Shown: positions 6,872 through 17,115 of the stretch, in pieces
Position numbering within the stretch: the stretch's first letter is position 1
Layout of the letters: every line of letters begins with the position of its first letter
Assembly (NCBI GenBank): GCA_963833495.1
Contig: CAWHYJ010000019.1
Coordinates: forward strand, 1-64,000
DNA: 64,000 nucleotides
Source of the DNA: Fodinibacter sp963833495
GTDB lineage: Bacteria; Actinomycetota; Actinomycetes; Actinomycetales; Dermatophilaceae
Direction of reading: 5' to 3'
Position numbers and translations under genes: made by a program
Notes under the pieces: model-generated
Seen by the model: only the letters and a program-made list of their open reading frames with translations
What the model was told of the DNA's origin: nothing
Databases searched by the model: none

Positions 6872-9800
6872 TCAGGGAGCCGGAGTCACCGTCTGGGTGC
6901 CCGACCATCCGGACTGGCCGAGGACGTTCACCGCAGCCATCCGGAAGTACCAGTTGGCGGTGCGGCTGATGTTGCCGGTCGTGTACGTGGTGACCGCGCC
7001 GACCGTGGTGCTGGTGACACCGGTGGCGAAGGTGGAGTCCAGGCTGCGCTGGATGACGTAGCTCGTCGCTCCAGGGGCAGCCGACCAGGTGATGGTCGCC
7101 CGCTCCTGCGAACCGGCGCGGACCGCAACTCCGGTCAGGATCGTGGGTGCCGCGGGAGCCGCGACCGGCACGGTCACGGGAGTGCTCCACGCCGAGGTGC
7201 CGGCGATGTTGTCCGCTGCCACCCGGTACACGTAGGTGCTGTTCAGGGCGACGGTGGTGTCGGCATAGGTCACCGAACCGGTCCCGGCCCTCGCTCCGAC
7301 CGTCGCGAGCTGGGTGAAGGTCGCACCGTTGTCAGTGGACCGCTGGACGATGAACCGCGCCTCGGAGGTGGCCGTGTCCTGCCAGGTGAGGTTCACCCGC
7401 GGGGCCGCGGCGCTGCCGGCGAGCGTCGCCGCCAGCCCGGTCGGAGCGGTTGGCACGTTGACGCCGAGGACTGCCGTGGCGGACGACACCGTCATGGACG
7501 GCATGCCCGATCCGTAGCCGACGACGTTCTCGGCGATGACCTGGTACTTGTACGCCGTCGTTCCGTTGGACGTGGTGTCTGTGTAGGTCAGGACGCCGTG
7601 TGTGTTCCCGTTGCCCAAGGGCTGGGGCACAGTGGTCACAGTCGTCCATGTGGTCCCGTCGGTGGTGCGCTTGACGACGAACCGGGTCTCGGTGATCGAG
7701 TTGTCGTTCCAGGTCAGCTTGACGTTCTGACCGACGACCTTGCCGTTCTTGTCGAGCACGTTGACGAAGGTGGAGGTCAACCCGTCGGGCTTGATCGGCG
7801 GTAGGGCCAGCGAGACCGGGCGCATCATGTCCATCTCCTCGTGGCTGAGGATGTGGCAGTGCCACACGTACTCCCAGCCGAAGTTGATGGTCTGGTTGGT
7901 GATGTTCGTGGCCAGCGGGTTGCCCTGGGGGTCGGTGTTGAAGAACGCCGCTTGTGAGCCGGCGGGCATCATCGGGTTGAGCGGCCGCACCGAGTTGGGC
8001 ACCTCGAAGGGAACCTGCGGGATGATCGGGCGCAGCGCGACGATGGTGTCCTCGAGGGGACTCATCCGCACGGTGTCCTTCCACCCGTTCTCGTTGGCGT
8101 CGTTCGGGATGATGATGTTGTCCCAGGTGACCCGGTTGAGCACCTGCACGTCGTAGAGGTGGAAGTGGATCGGGTGGGTGTCCACACCGTTGTGGGTGAC
8201 CCGCCAGATCTGGGTGCCGTCCTTGGCGTCGCTGAGCGGCGTGATCTTGACGTCGCTGACCGGTTCTCCGGTGACCGAGTCGACGGTGACCGCCTGCTTG
8301 GGCAGGTTGGTGCCGTCGATGAGCTCGGTCTGCGGGTTCACGTACGGGTAGAGCGTGACGTTCTGCGCTCCTGGCGTCGGTGGCTGCGCCTCGATGCCGA
8401 GGTTGGCCTGCATCCGCCCGAACTCGTCGAAGGTCGTCGAGTTCGTCTCGTCGTGGATCGCCTTCGGCTCCATCGCCACCGTCGTCTTGGTGGTCGGGGA
8501 CTTCAGCGTGTTGAAGGTGAAGCTGCCGGTGTCGTTGACGCGGACCAGGCCGTCGCACTTGGTGACGCCGGCCGCCTTGCACTCACCGGTGGCGGCGAAG
8601 CTGCTGCCCATGGCCGAGTTGTAGGCCGCCTGGCCCGACGATCGGCGGGTGCTGGCTGGACTCGAACACGCCGGACCCGTTCGCCTTGTGGGCGAAGGCG
8701 TTCTTCAACGCCGTCACGTTGTACGCCGGCGCCGGAGTGGTGTTGGCGATGGTGACCTGCATGACGGTGCGGGTGTTGGGCCCGTACCCGGGGAAGATGG
8801 TCGGCGCGCCGGTGGGGCTGAGGTCCGGGGCTCCGGTGTAGTAGTCGTAGCCGGGGACGCGGGCCGGGAAGGCTGCCGGTGCGTCGTTGTAGAGGATCAG
8901 CGTCTTGCCGGCGAACTTGGAGAAGTCCACGACGGCGTCGGCCCGCTCGGCGGGTGCCAGCAGCATGGAGTGCTGGTCGACGTTGCCGACGTCGAACCGG
9001 GTCGGGTCGGTGATCCAGGTGGTGGGCTGCTGCCCGTCGATGACGGTGGGTGTGGGGAGGAAGCCGCCCTCGTTGGCGAACTGCACCCAGTCAGGACCGG
9101 ACGCGTCGTTGTGCGCGTCGGCCGGCGTCGGGGAGACGTTCGGGTCGGTCTGCGCCGCGAGCAGCTCGGCCGGGTTCAGCTTGACCTCGGTGGTGCCGTC
9201 GCCCTGGGTGCGGGTCGGCGGTGTACCACTGCAGGTTGAAGAACCGGTCGTTGGCGGCGTTGAGCATCCGCAGCCGGTACGGCTTGGGGTCGAGGGTGAC
9301 CTTGGGGTAGGCGACGCCGTTGACGAGCGGGGTGTCGTTGAACTGCTCCATGCCGGCCGAGATGTTCGGGGTGCCGGGGATGAGCTCGGGCTCGCAGAAC
9401 GGGTCGGTCTGGTACTGCCAGGTCGACGGGTCGTCGACCTTGCAGCTCAGCGCTCGTAGTACGGGTTGGGGATCGGTCCGTACTTGGTGCCGGTGGCCGG
9501 GGGCCAGAACCACGGCCCGTACATCCAGCGCCCGTAGGCACTCATGCCGGAGGCGTCACCGGGGTTCTGGGCGGGCATGTACACGTGGTGGTACCAGAGA
9601 CTGCCCTTGCCGCCCCAGCGGCTCTTGTCCCACGTCGGGTCCTGCCCGTACGTGATGGGGTTGCCATCAGCGTCCAACGTGGGGCTGTCGAGAAGTTGCT
9701 CGTCACCGGGCACGAAGGTCTTGTCCTGGATGATGAGTGGCAGCGTGTCGGCGGCACCGGGGATGGTCCCGTCGGCGACGAGCTTCTTCTCGGTGGCGTC

Positions 9801-11662
9801 GGCGATCAGGTAGCCCGCGGCCTCGCCGGCGATACACGTTGAGGCGGGTGATGCCCCACGCGTGGTCGTGGTAGAACATCAGCCGCGCGCTCTGCTGGTT
9901 GGTGTAGAAGAACGTCTGGCAGCCGTCGTCCTTGGCGTCGCACACGGTGGCGCCGCCGGCGTCCTTCATGTCGGGGACGTTCTTGACGCTGACGCCCTGC
10001 GGCCACGGTGTGGTCTCACCGGCGGGGGTGATCCACTGGTGCGGGGTGCCGTCGCTGATCCACGGGGTGGTGCCGCCGTGCAGGTGCAGGGTGGCGCGGT
10101 CGTCCTTGAAGCACGCGGCGGGCTTGGGGCTCTTCGTGCACTCCGGGTTGCGGATGGCGTCGTCGGTCGTCTTCAGGTCGGTCGGGTCGGCCATGGCCAT
10201 CGGGCCCATGCCCGAGCCCATCATCGAGCTGTCGGTCGGCAGGAACAGGTCACCGTCGGTACCGGTCGGCAGCAGGTTGCGGAAGACGATCCGGGTCGGC
10301 TTGTTCTTGGTGGCCGCGATGAACGGTCCGAGGTACTGCGGCGGGGTCACGCCGAGCGCCTGGACTCCGTTGACCATCACCGGGGTGTCGGCCTTGGTGG
10401 GGTCCACGTTCGCGTTGGTGAGCGGGAAGTGCTGGCTCACTGCCGTCGTTGGCGGGTGTCTCGAGCTGGACGTAGCCGCGCACCAGGGTGGGCGGCAGGT
10501 CGGACGAGAACGAGGTCCGGTACTGCACCAGGCCGATGACGTACTCGTCGGCGGCGATGTCCCGGCTGGGGGTCACGCTGGTGTCGGTGTACTTCTTCAC
10601 CTCTGGGACGGCCGTCTGGAGGTACTTACCGGTCGTGGGGCAGGCGGGCGGGCTGCAGAGCATCGGCAGCTCGTCGACGAACTTGCGCATCCCCGGGGTG
10701 AGGTAGCCCTCACCGGGGGTGTCGACGGTCACGGCGGTGATCGCGCCGCCGTCGGTCACAGCAGTGGCCGAGGCGCCGGTGCCGGTGCCCTGCGGGTCGG
10801 TGATGTCGACGGTGGGTGCGCTGGCGTAGCCGGTGCCGAACTCCAGCACGTTGACCGCGCTGAGCGCGAGGGTAGAGGTGGCCGTGGCTGCGGTGCCGCC
10901 GGTGGCGAGGGCGATCGGGTCGGCCTGCGTGCCGTTGAGGATCGCGACCCCGGGGGCGCTGGTGTAGCCCGAGCCGGGGTTGTCGACGACGACCGAGTCG
11001 ACCGACACGGTGATGTCGGCGGCGTGGGTGCAGTCCGCCGCCACGTCCGGCGTCACGACACAGACGACGTGTGCCGTCGCCTGGGTGCCGTTCGGGTCGT
11101 CCGGGAAGTCGAAGTCGACGGTCGGCATGCTGTAGCCCGAGCCGCCGGCCGTGACGTTCACCGCGTCGACTCCGCCGGAGCCGATGGCGGTGGCCCCGGT
11201 GCCGCCGCCCCCACTGAGGGCCACCGCGAAGGTCGTGTAGTGGGCGCCGGCCGTCACGTTGGTGAAGCCGGTGACCACGTTGGACGTGCTCACCGTGGCC
11301 GTAGCGGCCGCGGCGGTGGAGCCGCCGCTGATGGTGACCGTGGTGCCCGGAGCGTAGTCATGCCCCGGGTTGGTGATCTCCACGGACGCGATGCCGTTGG
11401 GCGCCTTGGGGTCCACCTGCGCAATGGCAGTGGCCCCGGTGCCCGATCCGACGTTGTCGAACGTCACCGAGGCCTTGCTCAGCGTGAGTGGGCTGTTGGC
11501 CCAGTTGGGCCAGGGCCCGAAGTAGTGGGGGACCTTCGATGGATCTGGTGGTCCGACCGCAGCGACGGCGGCTCCGGTGCCCAGTGCAGTGGCCGCCATG
11601 GCGAGCACCATGGCGAGCACGGAGACAAAGATCGTGACGGTTCTGCGTGTTATCCGGGACAT
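6872..11662 (-). pseudogene. Secreted multicopper oxidase with FN3 domains, broken by five frameshifts
   Basis: Read across five single-base frameshifts, this locus encodes a protein of about 1,595 residues. In order it has a signal peptide (MSRITRRTVTIFVSVLAMVL), a 330-residue region with six GxGYxxxPxVxI-type repeats, a cupredoxin region with LHLHGG, FYHDHAWG, HPIHFHLYDV and HCHILSHEEMDMM (all four copper-ligand motifs), and three C-terminal fibronectin type III domains. The ATG at 11662 has AAGAGGG about 6 nt upstream. Frame breaks lie near 10440 (extra base), 9832 (extra A on the plus strand), 9453 (base missing), 9217 (extra base) and 8635 (extra base). Between breaks the protein is well conserved, so this is either a very recent pseudogene or a badly sequenced stretch. 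It is listed as a pseudogene because no single frame covers the enzyme. Confidence 0.85.
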
Positions 11663-11960
11663 GACTACCCTCTTGTGCTCAGGACAGACGAGCGCCTGCC
11701 AACACATCCGCCCCTGCTGGCGGTGTCAGTCGGAAAGTAGGCCCGGGGTATGGGGGGCACAAGGGAACTCCGGTGCAGGAAAACCCATTCGTGAAACAGC
11801 ATTACGGAGTTGCTCACCAGCCCCGCAGGTCGGGGCGTAACGCCTCCCGTAGGGCCCAGCCGGAGGGCCTCGGGAGGTGACGGATCTCACCCCTAATTTG
11901 GGGGGTCGGGAAAGCCCTGACGGCGGTTTCGCGAGTGCCGGTTCCCCTATCGTCATTCGT
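11663..11960. other. Divergent regulatory region between oxidase locus and wHTH gene
   Basis: This 298-bp gap holds no gene. On the plus strand TATCGT at 11948-11953 stands 7 nt before the wHTH ATG, a leaderless promoter. On the minus strand TACTTT (about 11738-11733) is a possible -10 for the leadered oxidase transcript. A G-rich, partly symmetric stretch around 11736-11758 (CCCGGGGTATGGGGGG) lies next to it and could be a metal-regulator site, but this is only a guess. The rest shows nothing recognisable. Confidence 0.45.
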
Positions 11961-12380
11961 ATGACACGGGACGGCTGGACCTTCGTCACCAACCACGGGC
12001 ACGTACTGGTGTGCCTGGCCGCCGACCCTGAAGTCCTGGTGCGCGACGTCGCGGCGAGCATCGGCATCACCGAGCGGGCCGTGCAGCAGATCATCGGTGA
12101 CCTCGTGCAGGCCGGGGTCGTCGCGAGGGTGCGGGTGGGCCGTCGCAACCACTACATCGTCTGCCGGGAACAGCGGCTACGCCACCTCGTCGAGAGCGGC
12201 GTGACCATCGGCGAGTTCATCGACCTGATGCGGCAGCGTGACGACCGACCCGAGACCGAGCCAGGGTCGCCGTTCGCGTTGCGCGCCACGGGCTCGACCG
12301 AAGTGGCTCCCGGAGGCTCGACTGACTGGGCGAGCGCCGGCCACGAGGTCGTCGCGCACCTGCGCAGCCAGGGACTGTGA
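11961..12380 (+). CDS. Winged helix-turn-helix transcriptional regulator
   Basis: This 139-residue MarR/ArsR-like single-domain DNA-binding protein is of a type common in actinobacteria. The N-terminus TRDGWTFVTNHGHVLVCLA leads into a winged helix with recognition helix ITERAVQQIIGDLVQAGVV and a wing containing RVGRRNHYIV. The ATG at 11961 was chosen over an upstream GTG at 11877 because relatives begin shortly before the WTFVTNH motif and because TATCGT sits 7 nt upstream (leaderless). It is transcribed away from the oxidase locus and may regulate it, but no ligand-binding residues can be identified. The C-terminal 40 residues are low complexity. Confidence 0.75.
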   Translation: MTRDGWTFVTNHGHVLVCLAADPEVLVRDVAASIGITERAVQQIIGDLVQAGVVARVRVGRRNHYIVCREQRLRHLVESGVTIGEFIDLMRQRDDRPETEPGSPFALRATGSTEVAPGGSTDWASAGHEVVAHLRSQGL

Positions 12381-12418
12381 GCCCAGGGCCCTCAACAGGG
12401 CCCCGCTAGCCTTCGGCC

Positions 12419-13306
12419 ATGGCGCGCCTCGGTCTGATCGTCAACCCCACCTCCGGCAAGAACACCGGGGCCCGGATCGGCACCGAGGCACTCACCCTGC
12501 TGCGGGCCGCGGGCGTCGACATACTCGACCTGAGCGCGGCCGACGCGCGCAGCGCGATGGAGAAGGGCCGCTCGGCGATCGCCGATGGTGCCGTGGACCG
12601 GATCGTGGTCGCCGGCGGTGACGGCATGGTGCACCTCGGCACCAACCTGTGTGCCGGCACGGGCGTGCCGCTCGGCATCATCGCGGCCGGCACCGGCAAC
12701 GACATCGCGCGCGAGCTGGGCCTGCCGGTGCGCAACGCGGCGAAGGCCGTCGAGCGCATCCTCGACGGCGGCACGCGACGCGTGGATGTGGCCCGGTCCA
12801 CCATGGCGACGCGTGAGGACCGGTGGTTCCTGGGCGTTCTGGCGGCCGGGTTCGACGCGGTCGTCAACGAGCGCGCCAACCAGTGGCGCTGGCCCAAGGG
12901 GCCGATGCGCTACAACCTGGCGATCATGCGCGAGCTGCCGCTGTTCCGCGCGATCCCCTACGTGCTCGAGCTCGACGGCACCCGGATGGAGACCGAGGCG
13001 ATGCTCGTGGCGGTGGGCAACGGACCGTCCTACGGCGGTGGCATGCGGGTGACCCCCGACGCCGAGTTCGACGACGGCCTGCTCGACGTGCTGGTGCTCC
13101 ACAAGATCTCGACCGCCGAGTTCCTGCGGGTCTTCCCGACCGTGTTCAAGGGCACCCACATCACCCACCCCAAGGTCCAGGTGCTGCGGGCCCGCACGGT
13201 GCGGCTGGAGGCCACCGGCATCGTGTCGTACGCCGACGGAGAGCGCTTCGCACCGCTGCCGATGAGCATGGAGGTCGTGCCGGGCGCGCTCACCGTCCTG
13301 GCCTGA
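12419..13306 (+). CDS. Diacylglycerol/sphingosine kinase-family lipid kinase
   Basis: This 295-residue DAGK_cat-family kinase phosphorylates a lipid hydroxyl group, probably diacylglycerol or a related lipid, at the cytoplasmic membrane face. The nucleotide-binding motif VAGGDGMVHLG, the GIIAAGTGNDIARELGLP motif and the C-terminal VTPDAEFDDGLLDVLVL motif are all present, and the length is typical. A TAGCCT element 6 nt before the ATG indicates a leaderless promoter of its own. It lies 21 bp before helY in the same orientation, the usual neighbour in this order. The substrate cannot be told from sequence. Confidence 0.9.
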   Translation: MARLGLIVNPTSGKNTGARIGTEALTLLRAAGVDILDLSAADARSAMEKGRSAIADGAVDRIVVAGGDGMVHLGTNLCAGTGVPLGIIAAGTGNDIARELGLPVRNAAKAVERILDGGTRRVDVARSTMATREDRWFLGVLAAGFDAVVNERANQWRWPKGPMRYNLAIMRELPLFRAIPYVLELDGTRMETEAMLVAVGNGPSYGGGMRVTPDAEFDDGLLDVLVLHKISTAEFLRVFPTVFKGTHITHPKVQVLRARTVRLEATGIVSYADGERFAPLPMSMEVVPGALTVLA

Positions 13307-13327
13307 ACGCTGACGTAGCCTGAGGCC

Positions 13328-16144
13328 ATGCCCAGCCCCGCCGAGCGGTATGCCGCTGCTGCCGCCCGGAGCCGCCAGAGCCGCTCCGAGCTCGGCCGTT
13401 TCACGGCCGGCCTGGACTTCCCGCTCGACGAGTTCCAGCTGCAGGCCTGCGCGGCCGTGGAGGCGGGCCAGGGGGTGCTCGTCGCCGCTCCAACCGGCGC
13501 CGGCAAGACCATCGTCGGCGAGTTCGCGGTGCACCTCGCCCTCGCGACCGGGCGAAAGGCGTTCTACACCACCCCGATCAAGGCGCTGTCGAACCAGAAG
13601 TATCACGACCTGGTGCGGGTGCACGGCGCCGACAAGGTGGGGCTGTTGACCGGGGACTCCTCCGTCAACGGCGAGGCACCAGTGGTCGTGATGACCACAG
13701 AGGTGCTGCGCAACATGATGTATGCCGGGTCGCGCACCCTCGACGGCCTGGGCTACGTCGTCATGGACGAGGTGCACTACCTGGCCGACCGGTTCCGCGG
13801 GGCGGTGTGGGAGGAGGTCATCATCCACCTCCCGGAGCACGTGCAGGTCGTGTCGCTGTCGGCCACCGTGAGCAACGCCGAGGAGTTCGGCGACTGGCTC
13901 GCCGAGGTGCGGGGCAACCACGCAGTGGTGGTCTCCGAGCACCGGCCGGTGCCCCTGTCCCAGCACGTGCTCGTCGGCACCACCCTGTTCGACCTGTTCG
14001 CCGGCAACCGGGTCAACCCCGACCTGCTGGCTGCCATCCGCACCTCGGAGCAGCGCGGGCGCTGGGACGACGAGCCGCGGCGGGGAGGCTCCGGGCGAGG
14101 TGGCCCCCCGGCGCGCTCCCACCGTGGCGGCAACCGTCGTGGGGGAGGGGGCCGGGGGCCCGGCGGGGGAGCCGGCGGTGCCGGGTTCGCCCGTGGTGGT
14201 CGCCCCGGGGGCGGGGCCACGAGGGCCGAGGTCATCGACGAGCTCGACCGCGACGGGCTGCTCCCCGCCATCACCTTCATCTTCAGCCGGGTCGGGTGCG
14301 AGGCCGCAGTCAGCCAGCTGCTCGCCGCCGGCACCCGCCTCATCCCGGAGCGCGAGGGGCTGCGCATCCGGCGGCACGTCGAGGAGCGCGTCGACTCCCT
14401 GGCCGACGAGGACCTCTCGGTGCTGGGCTACTTCGACTTCGTGGAGGGCCTCTCGCGCGGGTTCGCCGCCCACCACGCCGGCATGCTGCCGCTGTTCCGC
14501 GAGATCGTCGAGGAGCTCTTCACCGCGGCCCGCATCCGGGCCGTGTTCGCCACGGAGACACTGGCGCTCGGCATCAACATGCCGGCCCGCACCGTGGTGC
14601 TCGAGAAGCTCGTCAAGTTCAACGGCGAGGCCCACGTCGACATCACGCCCGCCGAGTACACCCAGCTCACCGGGCGGGCGGGCCGGCGCGGCATCGACAT
14701 CGAGGGCCATGCGGTCGTGCAGTGGGCCCGCGGTGTCGACCCGCTGGCCGTGGGCGGGCTGGCCTCCACCCGCACCTACCCGCTGCGCTCGAGCTTCCGG
14801 CCCACCTACAACATGGCCGTCAACCTCGTCGCGCAGGTCGGGCGCGAGGTGGCCCGCGAGATCCTCGAGACCTCGTTCGCCCAGTTCCAGGCCGACCGGG
14901 CGGTGGTCGGCATTGCAACTGCGGTGCGCCGCAACGAAGAAGGCATGGAGGGTTACGCCGAGGCCATGCACTGCCACCTCGGCGACTTCCGCGAGTACGC
15001 CGCCCTGCGCCGGGCCCTGGCCGATGCCGAGAAGGAGGGCGTCAAGTCCCGCTCCGCCTCACGTCGGGCGGAGGCAGCCGTCTCGCTCGAGGCGCTGCGC
15101 ATCGGCGACGTCATCCGCATCCCGGCCGGACGGCGTGCCGGGTGGGCGGTGGTGGTGCAGCCGTCGCGTGCGGGAAAGGGCACCCCCACCGGTCCGTCCG
15201 TCGTCACCGAGGACAAGCAGTTCCGGCGGCTCACCCTGGTCGACGTGCCCGAGCCGGTCGAGGCGGTCACTCAGGTGAAGGTGCCGCCGAACTTCAACCC
15301 GAAGTCACCGAAGTCGCGCCGCGACCTGGCGACCTCGTTGCGCATCGCCGTCCCACACGGCATCGAGGACTCGCCGCGCCGTCGCGCCCGGCAGGTGACG
15401 GCGGGGGAGTCCGAGCGCGTCGCGCAGCTGCGCCACGAGCTCACGACCCACCCGTGCCACCAGTGCCCCGACCGTGAGACGCACGCCCGGTGGGCCGAGC
15501 GCTGGTGGCGGCTCAAGCGCGAGACGGTCGGCCTGCAGCGCCGGGTCGAGGGACGCACCAACACCGTGGCGCGCACCTTCGACCGGATCTGCGACGCCCT
15601 CGAGGCCCTGGGCTACCTCGCCGAGGGTGGCACGGTGGTCACCGAGCGTGGCGAGCGGCTGCGCCGGCTCTACACCGAGAAGGACCTGCTCGCCGCCGAG
15701 TGCCTGCGCCACGACGTGTGGAAGCGGCTGGATGCCGCGGGGCTGGCCGCCGCCGTGTCGGCCCTGGTGCACGAGCCGCGGCACGAGGAGGCCGAGGTCT
15801 CGCCCCGGATGCCGAACGACGACGTGGCCGAGGCGCTCACCCGGATGTCGCGGCTGTGGTCGCTGATCGAGGACCTCGAGACCGAGCACGACCTGCCCTC
15901 GACGTCGATGCCCGACGGTGGCATGGCGTGGATGGTGCACCGGTGGGCCTCCGGCGAGCGGCTCGACACCGTGCTGCGTGGCCAGGACATGGCGGCCGGC
16001 GACTTCGTGCGCCGGTGCAAGCAGATCGTCGACCTGCTCGACCAGGTGGCCAAGGCGGCGACCGACGGCGAGCTGCGCCGCACGGCCCGCACCGCGGTGG
16101 ATGCCGTGCTGCGCGGCGTCGTCGCCGCCGACCGCCTCGACTGA
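13328..16144 (+). CDS. helY: HelY-type DEAD/DEAH-box RNA helicase (Ski2/Mtr4-like)
   Basis: This 938-residue ATP-dependent helicase resembles mycobacterial HelY and eukaryotic Ski2/Mtr4. RecA domain 1 carries APTGAGKTIVGEF (about residue 58), DEVHYL and SLSATVSNAEEF. RecA domain 2 carries ATETLALGINMPARTVV and QLTGRAGRRGID. Winged-helix and DSHCT domains follow. Residues of about 245-300, between the two RecA domains, form an Arg/Gly-rich low-complexity insert resembling an RGG box, likely an RNA contact. The start ATG has TAGCCT 6 nt upstream (leaderless). It is expected to act in RNA unwinding or turnover. Confidence 0.93.
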   Translation: MPSPAERYAAAAARSRQSRSELGRFTAGLDFPLDEFQLQACAAVEAGQGVLVAAPTGAGKTIVGEFAVHLALATGRKAFYTTPIKALSNQKYHDLVRVHGADKVGLLTGDSSVNGEAPVVVMTTEVLRNMMYAGSRTLDGLGYVVMDEVHYLADRFRGAVWEEVIIHLPEHVQVVSLSATVSNAEEFGDWLAEVRGNHAVVVSEHRPVPLSQHVLVGTTLFDLFAGNRVNPDLLAAIRTSEQRGRWDDEPRRGGSGRGGPPARSHRGGNRRGGGGRGPGGGAGGAGFARGGRPGGGATRAEVIDELDRDGLLPAITFIFSRVGCEAAVSQLLAAGTRLIPEREGLRIRRHVEERVDSLADEDLSVLGYFDFVEGLSRGFAAHHAGMLPLFREIVEELFTAARIRAVFATETLALGINMPARTVVLEKLVKFNGEAHVDITPAEYTQLTGRAGRRGIDIEGHAVVQWARGVDPLAVGGLASTRTYPLRSSFRPTYNMAVNLVAQVGREVAREILETSFAQFQADRAVVGIATAVRRNEEGMEGYAEAMHCHLGDFREYAALRRALADAEKEGVKSRSASRRAEAAVSLEALRIGDVIRIPAGRRAGWAVVVQPSRAGKGTPTGPSVVTEDKQFRRLTLVDVPEPVEAVTQVKVPPNFNPKSPKSRRDLATSLRIAVPHGIEDSPRRRARQVTAGESERVAQLRHELTTHPCHQCPDRETHARWAERWWRLKRETVGLQRRVEGRTNTVARTFDRICDALEALGYLAEGGTVVTERGERLRRLYTEKDLLAAECLRHDVWKRLDAAGLAAAVSALVHEPRHEEAEVSPRMPNDDVAEALTRMSRLWSLIEDLETEHDLPSTSMPDGGMAWMVHRWASGERLDTVLRGQDMAAGDFVRRCKQIVDLLDQVAKAATDGELRRTARTAVDAVLRGVVAADRLD

Positions 16145-16150
16145 GGTCGG

Positions 16151-16555
16151 TCAGTAGACCTCGCCGATCCGGATGTGGTTGCCGAACGGGTCGCGCAGGG
16201 CGAAGTCGCGGCCGTAGGGCTGGGCGACGACGTCCTGGGTGATGTCGGCCCCCGACTCCTTGACCCGCGCGAACGCGGCCTCGACGTCGTCGGTGGTGAA
16301 GGCGAGCCAGCCGCCGCCGGCGCCCTTGGTCACGAGCGCCCGGATCTGCTCGGCGGTGGCCTCGTCGTGTGCCGGCGGCCCCGGCTTCTCGAGCAGGATG
16401 GTCTTGTCGTCCCCGGGCACGCGAACGGTGAGCCACCGCATCGGCCCGAAATCCATGTCCTCGCCCACCTCGAGACCGAGCACCTCGGTGTAGAACGTCA
16501 GGGCCTCGTCCTGGTCGAGGACGAAGATGGACGAGATGTTGTTGCGCTTCAGCAT
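16151..16555 (-). CDS. VOC (glyoxalase/bleomycin-resistance) superfamily protein
   Basis: This 134-residue single VOC domain contains FVLDQDEALTFYTEVLGLEV at the N-terminus, the MRWLTVRVPG strand and the FALRDPFGNHIRIGEVY ending. The ATG at 16555 was chosen because AAAGGAA lies 8 nt upstream. The frame extends further but without domain sequence. It is transcribed divergently from an AraC regulator, a frequent pairing for this group, so the regulator probably controls it. It converges with helY, 6 bp apart. Enzymatic or binding activity is unknown. Confidence 0.85.
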   Translation of the reverse strand: MLKRNNISSIFVLDQDEALTFYTEVLGLEVGEDMDFGPMRWLTVRVPGDDKTILLEKPGPPAHDEATAEQIRALVTKGAGGGWLAFTTDDVEAAFARVKESGADITQDVVAQPYGRDFALRDPFGNHIRIGEVY

Positions 16556-16671
16556 GATTGGCGTTCCTTTTCGTTGCGGGGAAGCTGATGTCGTCACGCT
16601 AGGTGCGGAGCCTGGGGACCTGCTTCTCCGAAAGTGCGCTTCTCCGGGCAGCACAACCTACGGTGGTCCGC

Positions 16672-17115
16672 GTGGGCGTGGCCGAGGAGGACCGGAACCG
16701 GCGGCTGCTGCGCGCCCGCGACCTCATCGACCGGCGCAGCACCGAGCCGCTCGACGTCGACCTGCTGGCGGCCACCGCGCACATGGCACGGGCGCACTTC
16801 ATCCGTGAGTTCCGGGCGACGTTCGGCGAGACGCCGCACCGCTACCTGCAGCGGCGACGGATCGAGCGCGCGATGACTCTCCTGCGCACCACGGCCACTC
16901 CGGTCACCGACGTCTGCATGGAGGTGGGGTTCTCCAGCCTGGGCACCTTCAGCCGCACGTTCCGCGACATCGTGGGCACCTCGCCCTCGGCCTTCCGCAC
17001 CGGCGCGGACCCGGCGACGGCGTTCGTCCCCACCACCTTCCGGATGCGGTGGACCCGCCCGGCCGGCGAGAGGCTGAGCCCGGAGCAGGACGTCAGACCA
17101 GACCCAGGGCCTTGA
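16672..17115 (+). CDS. AraC family transcriptional regulator
   Basis: This 147-residue protein consists almost only of the double helix-turn-helix AraC DNA-binding domain: DVDLLAATAHMARAHFIREF, ETPHRYLQRRRIERAMTLL and VCMEVGFSSLGTFSRTFRD, followed by a short tail. It has no ligand-binding domain, which fits small regulators paired with VOC genes. The start is GTG at 16672, with TACGGT 7 nt upstream. The longer in-frame start at 16603 would place the promoter inside the gene. The 3' end overlaps the convergent exonuclease gene by 23 bp. Confidence 0.85.
   Translation: MGVAEEDRNRRLLRARDLIDRRSTEPLDVDLLAATAHMARAHFIREFRATFGETPHRYLQRRRIERAMTLLRTTATPVTDVCMEVGFSSLGTFSRTFRDIVGTSPSAFRTGADPATAFVPTTFRMRWTRPAGERLSPEQDVRPDPGP

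Noticed and set aside
6872..11662. Six separate genes for the oxidase fragments
   Set aside because: The fragments continue one another exactly in one protein order and lack their own ribosome sites.
12392..14977. 861-residue minus-strand open frame
   Set aside because: It is the antisense shadow of the lipid kinase and helY genes, is rich in His/Gly/Arg/Val from the reverse of GC-rich codons, and has no domain match.
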